Below, piece after piece: positions 1 through 7,507 of a DNA stretch of 19,016 nt. The position numbers were made by a program, and so were the translations under genes. The stretch lies in assembly GCA_002351535.1 (NCBI GenBank), contig DEGR01000016.1, positions 1-19,016 on the forward strand, in the 5' to 3' direction. The notes beneath the pieces were generated by a model. The model did no database searches. It was not told where the DNA came from and saw only the letters and a program-made list of their open reading frames with translations. The DNA is from Lachnospira sp. UBA2821 (GTDB lineage: Bacteria > Bacillota > Clostridia > Lachnospirales > Lachnospiraceae). Each line of letters opens with the position of its first letter. The first letter of the stretch is position 1.

Positions 1-853
1 ACACATACTGATGATGCCTCAAACTGTTTATACTATAAAATACTACCATAAACAATATTGTTCCAATAAGATTAAAATATAAATGAATCATGGCAGCTCT
101 CTTAGCATTCTTACTTGCACCTACTGAAGATATGATAGATGTAACACAGGTTCCTATATTCTGTCCCATAATGATAGGCAGTGCAACAGAATAATGGACC
201 GCCCCGGTTGAACACAGTGCCTGTAATATACCAACTGATGCAGATGAACTCTGTATTATGGCAGTAAGCACTGTTCCGATAAGCATTCCAAGTGCAGGAT
301 TAGAAAATGCTGTAAGCAATCCTGTAAATGATTCATTATCCGCGAGTCCCGACACAGATGCACTCATTGTCTCCATTCCAAACATCAGAACTGCAAATCC
401 AAGCAGAATATTACCTATATCCTTTTTCTTCGATTCATTGCCTGACACCATTGTAAGCACAATTCCTATTCCTGCAAGAACAGGTGAAAACGAAGATGGT
501 TTAAGCAGCTTAATTAAAAGTGTGCTTCCCTCTATTCCCGTCAGTGACAATAACCATGATGTAATTGTAGTTCCTATATTGGCACCCATAATAATACCTA
601 CTGCCTGCGACAACTGCATTATTCCGGAATTAACAAAACCTACAACCATAACTGTTGTTGCCGATGATGACTGAATAACAGCCGTAACTGCAGCTCCAAG
701 CATGACTGCAAATATTCTTTTTGAAGTCAGCTTTTCAAGTATATTCTCTAACTTACCTCCTGCCATTTTAGACAAACTGTTTCCCATCGTATTCATTCCA
801 TACAGAAACAATGACAAACCGCCAATCAGGCTTAACACATTAAAAATATCCAT
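1..853 (-). CDS. Na+/phosphate cotransporter (NptA/PNaS family), 3' end outside window
   Basis: Sodium-coupled phosphate transporter of the inner membrane, an alternative to the ATP-driven Pst system. I translated the minus strand from the ATG at 853: about 284 codons are open to the window edge, so the C-terminal part is missing. The two inverted halves typical of Na/Pi cotransporters are visible: QSSSATT followed by GANIGTT in the first half, and QSSSAS followed by GQNIGT in the second. Hydrophobic segments alternate with short loops. Many bacterial members end in a PhoU-like domain; whether this one does cannot be seen. The AGAAAGG upstream of the start is about 17 bases away, so the ribosome site is weak and the exact start is a little uncertain. 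It lies 115 bp downstream of phoU but has its own Pho-box promoter. Family assignment is firm; ion coupling is inferred from the family. Confidence 0.9.
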   Translation of the reverse strand, partial: MDIFNVLSLIGGLSLFLYGMNTMGNSLSKMAGGKLENILEKLTSKRIFAVMLGAAVTAVIQSSSATTVMVVGFVNSGIMQLSQAVGIIMGANIGTTITSWLLSLTGIEGSTLLIKLLKPSSFSPVLAGIGIVLTMVSGNESKKKDIGNILLGFAVLMFGMETMSASVSGLADNESFTGLLTAFSNPALGMLIGTVLTAIIQSSSASVGILQALCSTGAVHYSVALPIIMGQNIGTCVTSIISSVGASKNAKRAAMIHLYFNLIGTILFMVVFYSINSLRHHQYV

Positions 854-911
854 AAAATTATTAAACCATACCTTTCTCTATCCGGTGAAACAACAATTAA
901 ATACATTGGTA

Positions 912-965
912 ACTATATTTCAGTAAAGTAAAGATATGGCTATATCTATGTAAATTCTATGTAAA
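912..965 (-). promoter_or_regulatory. PhoP-box-like promoter of the Na/Pi cotransporter gene
   Basis: On the minus strand TTTACA-N5-TTTACA (plus-strand TGTAAA at 949-954 and 960-965) gives an exact 11-bp period. In the same phase a degenerate site lies at 938-943 and TTTACT at 927-932. A -10-like TATAGT follows at 912-917. Direct repeats of TT(A/T/C)ACA with 5-bp spacers are the PhoP box known from Bacillus. The array begins 3 bp after the phoU stop codon. The regulator itself is not in the window. Confidence 0.7.
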
Positions 966-968
966 ATT

Positions 969-1610
969 TTAATCTTCTGTTTTCTTAAGTGCAAATATAA
1001 CCCATTCAGCAATATTTGTTGCATGGTCTCCTATTCTCTCAAAATATTTTGCAACCATAATAAGGTCTGTTACCTCTTCTCCCTCTGTCGGATTTGACCT
1101 TATCATATTGATTATATCCTTTTTCACATCATCAAAAAGTCCGTCCACTACATCATCGTGTTCAATAACTTCTCTTGCTTTTGCCCTGTTTTTCTCAACA
1201 TATGCTTCAACACTGTGATTCAGCATATATACAGTTTCGGATGCCATACGCCTTATATGTTCAAACTCATCAACATTGCTGTTCTTTCCCATAAATATGG
1301 TCATCTCCGAAATGTCTGCGGCATGGTCTCCTATTCTTTCCATATCCGTAACCATTTTCATGGCCGCAGTGATAGTTCTTAAATCACTTGCAACAGGCTG
1401 CTGCTGAATAAGAAGATTAAAGCATATATTTTCTATCTTCTTCTGTGCCTGATCAATTCTTGAATCGCCATCCATAATCTCCTTAGCCATTGCCTCGTCT
1501 TTATTATTCAATGCTTCTATGGCTTTAGATATAGACCTCTCTATCATCATTCCCATATCAATCATTTCCTTATTAAGTTCTGCAAGCTGTTCATCAAATT
1601 TACTTCTCAT
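969..1610 (-). CDS. phoU: Phosphate-specific transport system accessory protein PhoU
   Basis: Cytoplasmic regulator that links the PstSCAB transporter to the PhoR kinase and keeps the Pho response off when phosphate is sufficient (family knowledge). The protein is 213 aa, the usual PhoU length, and is built of two repeated helical halves. Each carries the metal-binding signature ERIGDHA, at residues 91-97 and 191-197, exactly 100 residues apart. The reading frame stays open upstream to 1709, but I place the start at 1610 because GGAG sits 6 bases before this ATG and PhoU homology begins here (MRSKFDEQL). The longer version would translate a repeat insert. Last gene of the pst operon; no terminator is visible before the next Pho box. 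Confidence 0.95.
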   Translation of the reverse strand: MRSKFDEQLAELNKEMIDMGMMIERSISKAIEALNNKDEAMAKEIMDGDSRIDQAQKKIENICFNLLIQQQPVASDLRTITAAMKMVTDMERIGDHAADISEMTIFMGKNSNVDEFEHIRRMASETVYMLNHSVEAYVEKNRAKAREVIEHDDVVDGLFDDVKKDIINMIRSNPTEGEEVTDLIMVAKYFERIGDHATNIAEWVIFALKKTED

Positions 1611-1767
1611 ACTAATCTCCATTCCGCAGACGCTATGCGTCGGAGGAATCGCGGGCAAAATCTCTGGTTTTGCTCTGCGATAAAAAGCTAATTGTGACGC
1701 CTGCGGCACAATTAGCTGTGTGAAAAATCAGAGTATTAATGTGATTTTTCATACTAATCTCCATTCC
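1607..1767 (-). repeat. 142-bp hairpin-rich insert flanked by a 19-bp direct repeat, between pstB and phoU
   Basis: The exact 19-mer GGAATGGAGATTAGTATGA (minus strand) occurs at 1607-1625 and again at 1749-1767. It contains a ribosome binding site and ATG. Between the copies, reading the minus strand, are four inverted repeats in a row: GAAAAATCA/TGATTTTTC; AGCTAATTGTG/CACAATTAGCT followed by TTTT; ATCGC..GCAAAA/TTTTGC..GCGAT; and CGACGC/GCGTC close to the phoU start. This is seen directly. It looks like insertion of a small non-autonomous repeat, with related pieces at 14048-14088 and 14524-14548. Its copy number in the genome is unknown. Confidence 0.75.
1633..1752 (-). CDS. Possible 39-aa leader peptide encoded by the repeat insert
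   Basis: The upstream copy of the 19-bp repeat places GGAG 6 bases before an ATG at 1752. The frame from there runs 39 codons (begins MKNHINTLIFHTANCAAG) to a TAG at 1633-1635, 23 bases before the phoU start. It spans nearly the whole insert. Nothing in it suggests a folded protein. It could be translated simply because it captured the duplicated ribosome site, which would place a small cistron between pstB and phoU. Real expression is unproven. Confidence 0.25.
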   Translation of the reverse strand: MKNHINTLIFHTANCAAGVTISFLSQSKTRDFARDSSDA

Positions 1768-1777
1768 AAATCATTAA

Positions 1778-2536
1778 TCAGCCAAATCTACCCGTTATAT
1801 AATCTTCTGTTCTCTTATCCTGAGGATATGAAAACAGATTCTTAGTAACTCCATACTCAACCATCTCTCCAACCAGGAAAAATGCTGTATAGTCTGATAC
1901 TCGCACCGCCTGCTGCATGTTGTGTGTAACAACTACTACAGTGTATTTTTTCTTAAGTTCTTCCATCAAATCTTCTATCTTAGAAGTTGAGATTGGGTCA
2001 AGAGCAGACGTAGGCTCATCCATCAGAAGAACTTCCGGCTCAACTGCAAGTGCCCTTGCTATACATATTCTCTGCTGCTGTCCGCCTGAAAGTCCAAGGG
2101 CAGATTTATTTAGCCTGTCTTTTACTTCATCCCATATTGCAGCACCTTTTAAACTATCCTCAACTATCTCATCAAGCTTTGCCTTACTCTTAATCCCATG
2201 TACCCTTGGTCCATATGCGATATTATCATATATACTCATTGGAAATGGGTTTGGCTGCTGAAATACCATACCGACTTTTTTACGCAACATTGTGGTGTCT
2301 ATGTTCTTTCCATATATGTCTTCTCCATCAAGCATAACTGTTCCTTTAATACTAACACCTTCAACAAGGTCATTCATTCTGTTAAGTGTTTTTAAAAATG
2401 TAGATTTACCACATCCTGAAGGTCCAATAAATGCTGTAATGGCATTCTCTCTTATTTTCATGTTTACATCTTTCAATGCATGATTCTGACCGTAATACAA
2501 ATTCAAATCACTTACATCTATCTTAATTTCTTCCAT
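1778..2536 (-). CDS. pstB: Phosphate ABC transporter ATP-binding protein PstB
   Basis: ATPase that powers phosphate import through the PstC-PstA channel at the cytoplasmic face of the membrane. It has 252 aa, the usual PstB length. Walker A GPSGCGKS lies at residues 38-45, the Q-loop in VFQQPNPFPMSIYDN at about 91-105 (a PstB hallmark), the ABC signature LSGGQQQR at 149-156, Walker B VLLMDEP at 169-175 and the switch His in VVTHNMQQA. The start is supported by GAGG 7 bases upstream of the ATG. It lies 28 bp after pstA. The gap to phoU is lengthened by the repeat insert. Confidence 0.97.
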   Translation of the reverse strand: MEEIKIDVSDLNLYYGQNHALKDVNMKIRENAITAFIGPSGCGKSTFLKTLNRMNDLVEGVSIKGTVMLDGEDIYGKNIDTTMLRKKVGMVFQQPNPFPMSIYDNIAYGPRVHGIKSKAKLDEIVEDSLKGAAIWDEVKDRLNKSALGLSGGQQQRICIARALAVEPEVLLMDEPTSALDPISTSKIEDLMEELKKKYTVVVVTHNMQQAVRVSDYTAFFLVGEMVEYGVTKNLFSYPQDKRTEDYITGRFG

Positions 2537-2564
2537 ATCTAATCCTCATTTCATATAATCGTAA

Positions 2565-3425
2565 CTATATTTTTTTTGTAACGTCAAACCGTGCTGACAG
2601 GAATTTTGTTATCATATTAATTATAAATACTAATATAAGTAATACTGCTGCTATACCAAATGCTGTATCGAAATCACCCTCACTTGTTGCACTTAAGTAA
2701 AGCTGTATTGTTAATGTGCCTCCCGACTGAAAGAGTTTATCAAATATCTGTCCAAATGCCTTAGGCAATACTTTTGCACTTCCTGCCGTAAATAAAAGTG
2801 CTGCCGATTCTCCGACAATTCTTCCTATTGCAAGAATAACTCCCGTTATAATTCCCGGCATAGCAGAAGGAATAAGTATTGTTCTTACCATATGCCATTT
2901 TCCCGAACCCAAACCTATTGCTCCATGCCTGTATGAATCAGGTACATTTTTTAGTGCTTCCTGTGTGTTCCTTGTAATAAGAGGTAACACCATAAGAATA
3001 AGAGTAAAAGAACCTGTCAACAATGAATATCCCAATCCTAACGTCTGACCGAAAAACATCATTCCAAACAGACCAAATATAATTGAAGGAATTCCTGCAA
3101 GTGTCTCTGTCGAATACTCAACAAATGTAACGAATTTTCCGGGCTTTGCATATTCATTAAGATATATTGCAGAACCTATACCTACAGGAGTTGCTATTAA
3201 CATAGTCACAAGAATAATTATTATTGTATTAACTATATTTCCCGCAATTCCAACAGTGCCGTTAAGCACACTTGTTACAGATGTAAGGAATGATAAATTC
3301 ACCTGCCCTATTCCCTTTGAAAATACATATATTATTACTCCTGCAAGAAGTACAATTGAAAAAGAAGAGCATAAAAATATTAAAAAGTAGACAAATGTAT
3401 CCTTTATTTTTCTCATTTTATTCAT
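2565..3425 (-). CDS. pstA: Phosphate ABC transporter permease PstA
   Basis: Second membrane subunit of the high-affinity phosphate importer. It has 286 aa with about six hydrophobic segments, the first at residues 11-34. The conserved PstA/PstC core motif LAGIPSIIFGL is at 109-119. The cytoplasmic coupling loop that contacts PstB, with IPSAMPGIITG and GRIVGESA, is at about 185-208. The start at 3425 has AAAGGAG 6 bases upstream, and the gene overlaps the end of pstC by 8 bp, which suggests coupled translation. Confidence 0.96.
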   Translation of the reverse strand: MNKMRKIKDTFVYFLIFLCSSFSIVLLAGVIIYVFSKGIGQVNLSFLTSVTSVLNGTVGIAGNIVNTIIIILVTMLIATPVGIGSAIYLNEYAKPGKFVTFVEYSTETLAGIPSIIFGLFGMMFFGQTLGLGYSLLTGSFTLILMVLPLITRNTQEALKNVPDSYRHGAIGLGSGKWHMVRTILIPSAMPGIITGVILAIGRIVGESAALLFTAGSAKVLPKAFGQIFDKLFQSGGTLTIQLYLSATSEGDFDTAFGIAAVLLILVFIINMITKFLSARFDVTKKI

Positions 3426-4317
3426 TCTCTACTCCTTTCTTCCTTGCACGCAACAAAATGTAATTGACTATCATTATAAATATGTACAGTACTAGTCCGA
3501 CCGTAAATAATACCTGTCTGTGAAGTCCGTTAGCATATCCCATCTCACTTACAATCTGTGTTGTAAGTGTTCTGACCGAATTAAATGGTAATGGAATATT
3601 TACCGAACCTCCCGCAACCATATTTATTGCCACTGCCTCTCCAAGTGCTCTTCCTATTCCCAATACAACGCCTGTAAGTATTCCCGACTTTGCTGCCGGA
3701 ATAACAACCTTGAATATAGTCTGAATCTCAGTCGCACCGAGGGCGAGTGATGCGGACCTTAAACTTGCCGTAACCCCTTTTAATGAACTTACGCTTACAC
3801 TTATAACGGTTGGCAGAATCATTATCGCAAGTACAATTATTGCAGAGAGCATGTTTGCTCCTCCTGTAAACTGATGTTCTTTACTATTGCTGAAAATTAT
3901 TTTTTCTAATTTGTACATCCACGGATTCAGCACCATCATACCTATAAGTCCATATATAACTGAAGGTATCGCTGCAAGTAATTCAACCGCACTGCTTAAT
4001 ACTGCTGCTATTCTCTTTCCTGCTATCTCTGAAAGAAATACTGCTGTCATTAATCCGACAGGTACACCAATTAAAAGAGTCATACCTGTGCCTACTATTG
4101 ATGATAATATTATGTATAATATTCCATAAGAAGCACTCTCTGCTGTCGGTTTCCACACCGTTCCAAATAAAAGTTTATGAACTCCAACTTTTGATAAAGC
4201 CGGAGTTCCTTTCATAAACATATAGACCGTTATGGAACATACGGCAAATATAGAGAGTACTGCACATATCATCAGTATGATTAATGCAATTTTTTCTATA
4301 ACTGCTTTCCTTTTCAT
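3418..4317 (-). CDS. pstC: Phosphate ABC transporter permease PstC
   Basis: First membrane subunit of the phosphate importer, pairing with PstA. It has 299 aa and about six membrane segments, the first at residues 8-34. It carries the PstC-type GTVWKP at about 52-57 in the first outer loop, LLAAIPSVIYGL at 113-124, and the coupling loop IPAAKSGILTG followed by GRALGEA at about 206-228. AAGGAG, which overlaps the stop codon region of pstS, lies 7 bases before the ATG, so pstS and pstC are translationally close. Overlaps pstA by 8 bp. Confidence 0.96.
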   Translation of the reverse strand: MKRKAVIEKIALIILMICAVLSIFAVCSITVYMFMKGTPALSKVGVHKLLFGTVWKPTAESASYGILYIILSSIVGTGMTLLIGVPVGLMTAVFLSEIAGKRIAAVLSSAVELLAAIPSVIYGLIGMMVLNPWMYKLEKIIFSNSKEHQFTGGANMLSAIIVLAIMILPTVISVSVSSLKGVTASLRSASLALGATEIQTIFKVVIPAAKSGILTGVVLGIGRALGEAVAINMVAGGSVNIPLPFNSVRTLTTQIVSEMGYANGLHRQVLFTVGLVLYIFIMIVNYILLRARKKGVENE

Positions 4318-4328
4318 ATATTTGCTCC

Positions 4329-5198
4329 TTATTCCGGAATAATAAGTCCTACCTTAGATATTACATCTTTACCTGCATCAGATTTAACATAATCAAACCA
4401 TGTTTTAACCAAATCGCTCTGCTTGTCAATTTCGCCTTTTGTTGCCATTACAAATGGTCTTGAAAGTATGTAACTTCCCGATAAAATATTTTCTTCGCTT
4501 GCCTCTGCTCCGTCAACAGTCAGTGCACTTACAGAATCATCAACTACATCAAGTGAAACGTATCCGATTGCTCCCGGTGTAGATGCAACTTTTGCAAGAA
4601 CTGCTCCTGTTGAATCAAGCTCCTGTGCGTATTTACATTTATCCTTTACATCAAGCAATTCTTCGAATCCGTCTCTTGTACCCGAACCTGCTTCTCTACC
4701 AATAACTACGATAGCCTCATCTTTTCCTTCTAACTTGCTCCAGTTATCAATATCACCTGAGTATACTTTTGCAAGGTCCTCTTTAGAAATGTCTTTAACT
4801 TTATTTTCCTTGTTGGTGATTACAGCTATGCCATCAATAGCAACAACATTTTCAACTGCGCCGCCTGCAGTCTCATCATCTTTAAGATGACGTGATGCAT
4901 TACCTATATCAACACTTCCTGCTGCAAGTGACTCAAGTCCTGCTCCTGAACCTGTATACTCTGCTGTAACTGTGATTCCCGGATACTCACTCATAAAGCT
5001 TTCTGACATTGCCTCACATAATTTTTCCATTGATGTAGAACCTGCAAGAGTAATTGTTCCTGTTAATTCGCTATTGCCTGCTGCACTTGTTCCATCACCA
5101 TTTCCTTTATCTGCTGATGATGAATTTCCTCCGCAACCTGTTACGGCCATAGCCATAACTCCGACTGTTAATATAATTGATAAAAATCTTTTCTTCAT
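4329..5198 (-). CDS. pstS: Phosphate-binding lipoprotein PstS
   Basis: Extracytoplasmic, lipid-anchored receptor that delivers phosphate to PstCA. It has 289 aa. The N terminus is a lipoprotein signal: Lys-Lys-Arg, a hydrophobic stretch, then the lipobox AVTGC with the acylated Cys at residue 22. A Gly/Ser-rich linker follows. Phosphate-binding motifs of PstS are visible: GSTSMEKL near the start of the mature fold, GSGAG, and GREAGSGTRDGFEE in the middle. GAGG lies about 8 bases before the ATG. First gene of pstS-C-A-B-phoU, headed by a PhoP-box array. Confidence 0.96.
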   Translation of the reverse strand: MKKRFLSIILTVGVMAMAVTGCGGNSSSADKGNGDGTSAAGNSELTGTITLAGSTSMEKLCEAMSESFMSEYPGITVTAEYTGSGAGLESLAAGSVDIGNASRHLKDDETAGGAVENVVAIDGIAVITNKENKVKDISKEDLAKVYSGDIDNWSKLEGKDEAIVVIGREAGSGTRDGFEELLDVKDKCKYAQELDSTGAVLAKVASTPGAIGYVSLDVVDDSVSALTVDGAEASEENILSGSYILSRPFVMATKGEIDKQSDLVKTWFDYVKSDAGKDVISKVGLIIPE

Positions 5199-5264
5199 TT
5201 TTTATTCCTCTTTCCATTCTTTTCATTAATTATTTTTCAAAGCGCTTTTTTGTTTACTCCTCCA

Positions 5265-5318
5265 TATTAATAGCACAATGTAAAAAGCAATATCAGCCGG
5301 TTGTAAAACTTGTGTAAA
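5265..5318 (-). promoter_or_regulatory. PhoP-box-like promoter of the pst operon
   Basis: Minus-strand TTTACA repeats (plus TGTAAA) lie at 5302-5307 and 5313-5318 with an exact 5-bp spacer. A third exact copy is at 5279-5284 and a degenerate site near 5291, so the array has four sites at about 11-bp steps. A -10-like TATTAA follows at 5267-5272. This is the four-half-site layout of Bacillus PhoP-activated promoters (known) and matches the box before the Na/Pi gene. The pstS leader of about 65 bp also contains an unused GGAGGAG and the palindrome AAAGCGCTTT. Confidence 0.75.
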
Positions 5319-5323
5319 ACTAT

Positions 5324-5408
5324 GAGAAATACGCTCCGCGAATTTCTCAAGTTATCGCGGCAGTCGCCAAGGTCTCGTGCAAGCACGGACTTTGGCTCGT
5401 TGCTCGCG
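5324..5408. repeat. GC-rich structured intergenic repeat-like element
   Basis: The 312-bp gap 5199-5510 holds the pst promoter, this element and a terminator. The element is conspicuously GC-rich for the region. It contains the inverted repeat GAGAAAT/ATTTCTC (5324-5330 and 5342-5348) with a GC-rich loop, and a compound hairpin at 5366-5396 (GCCAA/TTGGC, then GTC/GAC, then GTGC/GCAC). CGCGGCA and TGCTCGCG enclose the latter. It abuts the upstream side of the Pho box. It may be a dispersed palindromic repeat; a structured RNA is the alternative. Confidence 0.5.
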
Positions 5409-5414
5409 TAAATC

Positions 5415-5457
5415 AAAAAAGCCACATCTACGATTATTTTCAATCGTAAATGTGACT
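5415..5457 (-). terminator. Intrinsic terminator of the hydrogenase-like sensor gene
   Basis: On the minus strand a 16-bp stem (14 Watson-Crick pairs, two G-U; plus arms 5420-5435 and 5442-5457) with a 6-base loop is followed directly by TTTTTT. It lies 54 bp after the stop codon of the gene at 5511-7448. Confidence 0.9.
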
Positions 5458-5510
5458 TTACTCTTATTTTATATGTATAACTCTATATGTTATGTAATAT
5501 TGTTATGAAT

Positions 5511-7448
5511 TTACTTCTTAGTAAGCTCTTCTATTGTATCACGAACTCTCTCAACAACTTCTATAACCTGTGTTGACGATGCACTTATTTCTTCTGTTGC
5601 GGCAGCAAGATTTTGGATTCTTCCATTTACATCTGTAATTGTATCAAGAAGTGTTCTTGTGTCATTAATAACTGCCGTCACACTTTCCTTCATCTTATCC
5701 TGTCCATCACTGCTCTGTGCTACGGTCTCTTTCGTATCATCAGCAAGTTTACTTATCTCATCAGCAACAACTGCGAATCCTCTTCCTGACTCACCGGCTC
5801 TTGCGGCTTCTATATTAGCATTCAGTGCAAGAAGATTCGTCTGACCTGATATAGCAACAACCTGTTCATTATTGTCGGCAAGCAAGTCTAACAGCTTCAT
5901 TATATCATTCATGGAATTATTAAGAGTTTCACAGAATGCATTGACCTCCATCATAGCCTGGGAGATTCCTGTACTCTCTTCAGCATTTCTGTCATTACCG
6001 GTATTCATATTATCCATTAATTCATATAATGTCTCAAACATTTCATTAACATTTTTAACAGCATTTCTTATATCTTCTGTCTGTTCTTCAATTCTATCTT
6101 TCTCTTCCTTTACATTGTTAGCCAGCTCATTAGCAATTATCTTTTCTTTCTCAACTTCATCTTTAATATAATAAATGCAGTTCTCTTTTCTGTTGAATCC
6201 ACTATATATGGCAGTTGCCATCATCTCACACGTCTCATATCCACAACACTCACAGTCAATCTTTCTTGACTCAGGCGTTGTTTTATTCATTTCAGCATAA
6301 ATGTTTTCTAACTCATCTCTATCAGGTACTTTATAGCTGCATTTATCAGAACGGTCTGTATATTTTCTGAGATAATCCTCAAGATTGAGTTTTGCAAACT
6401 GCTTATTAAGATTCTTAAGCCGCTTTTCAGGTGATAATCTGGCACCCCACGCACTTTTTTTATTCATCTTCTTACAATCTGCTTTTATTTTATTAATGTT
6501 ATATAATGCTGCATCTGTTCCCGCTACATTTTCTTCAACTGCAGTTCCATATATACATCCCATTCCACAGTTAAGCGCATCAATAAATAACTCTTTATTA
6601 GTTCCCTTTGCAATCTCATCTTTATGTTTATCAAGATAATTATACACATGCTTCTCACCCTCAAGCTGACGTATATAGACGTCTTCCCCAAGGAACCAGT
6701 ATACATTTTCTTTAAGTCCGCCCGGTGTAGGGTATATAGAACCAAGACCATACTCTATCTCATCAGAAGCACGCTTTCCTTTGATATTATGTTCTCTAAC
6801 ATATCTCATAAGGTGGTCAAACGTAACATTATAATTCACATAGCCATGATTATCAGGGTCGTCAATTTCGGCTTTCTTGGCAATACATGGACTTATAAAT
6901 GCAAGTTTATCCGTTATCTTCATCTCTTTCTTTGCATAGATAGCTGCACACATCATTGGACTCTGTACCGGAAACAACTTCGGCAGCAGTTCCGGTGCAT
7001 ATCTCTCTATATATCCCACAACTGCAGGGCAAGGCTGACTTATTCCTCCCTGAAAATTATTATTCTTAATATAATTGAGATATCCCCATGTCGTAATATC
7101 AGCTCCAAACGACACGCTTATAATATGATTAACTCCGAGTTCCTTCAAACCTCCAAGGACTGATTCATATTCATTCATATAATCAGCCTTAAAGGCAGGT
7201 GCTACAAGTATTGATATTCCAACACCCTTTTTCAAATCTTCAAAAAATCTCTCTGTATCATCGTTAAATTCTCTCGCTTTGTGTTCACAGGCATCTATGC
7301 ATGCTCCGCATGCTATGCATTTGTCACCATCGACACTGATAAATGTTCTGCCATCCCTAACCTCCGAAACACATGCTCCCATACAACTGCAGGCTCTGAT
7401 ACATTTGTAACATCCCACACAGTCGTCGTTTGTGTAAATTAAACTCAA
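5511..7448 (-). CDS. [FeFe]-hydrogenase-like sensor fused to a methyl-accepting chemotaxis signalling domain
   Basis: Soluble 645-aa modular sensor. Domains in order: two [4Fe-4S] ferredoxin motifs (C10xxC13xxC16xxxC20 and C44xxC47xxC50xxxC54); an iron-only hydrogenase large-subunit domain at about 75-310, with candidate H-cluster Cys in SQPCP (140), SPCIAKK (188) and NCGMGC (294, 298); a four-Cys Fe-S domain (C399, C402, C407, C424); a coiled coil; and a chemoreceptor signalling tip at about 536-565 with QTNLLALNANIEAARAGE and GRGFAVVADEI. Catalytic hydrogenases have TSCCP at the first motif; here Pro replaces the proton-transfer Cys, so H2 or redox sensing is more likely than turnover (inference). 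The start is TTG with AAGGAGG 8 bases upstream; the frame is open further up to 7544 without a ribosome site. No membrane segment. Probably signals to CheA/CheW encoded elsewhere. Confidence 0.85.
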   Translation of the reverse strand: MSLIYTNDDCVGCYKCIRACSCMGACVSEVRDGRTFISVDGDKCIACGACIDACEHKAREFNDDTERFFEDLKKGVGISILVAPAFKADYMNEYESVLGGLKELGVNHIISVSFGADITTWGYLNYIKNNNFQGGISQPCPAVVGYIERYAPELLPKLFPVQSPMMCAAIYAKKEMKITDKLAFISPCIAKKAEIDDPDNHGYVNYNVTFDHLMRYVREHNIKGKRASDEIEYGLGSIYPTPGGLKENVYWFLGEDVYIRQLEGEKHVYNYLDKHKDEIAKGTNKELFIDALNCGMGCIYGTAVEENVAGTDAALYNINKIKADCKKMNKKSAWGARLSPEKRLKNLNKQFAKLNLEDYLRKYTDRSDKCSYKVPDRDELENIYAEMNKTTPESRKIDCECCGYETCEMMATAIYSGFNRKENCIYYIKDEVEKEKIIANELANNVKEEKDRIEEQTEDIRNAVKNVNEMFETLYELMDNMNTGNDRNAEESTGISQAMMEVNAFCETLNNSMNDIMKLLDLLADNNEQVVAISGQTNLLALNANIEAARAGESGRGFAVVADEISKLADDTKETVAQSSDGQDKMKESVTAVINDTRTLLDTITDVNGRIQNLAAATEEISASSTQVIEVVERVRDTIEELTKK

Positions 7449-7507
7449 TATCTTCTCCTCCTTGTCTTCTATGCAAAAAGTCAACTGAAATTTCGTAATT
7501 ATGAGCC

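Noticed and set aside
258..674. Open frame on the plus strand, 138 codons
   Set aside because: It is the antisense shadow of the Na/Pi cotransporter; the minus frame holds recognisable QSSS motifs and this one resembles no family. The same applies to other plus-strand frames across the window.
1611..1709. N-terminal extension of PhoU by 33 residues
   Set aside because: This part lies in the repeat insert; the ATG at 1610 has a proper ribosome site and the extension has no PhoU homology.
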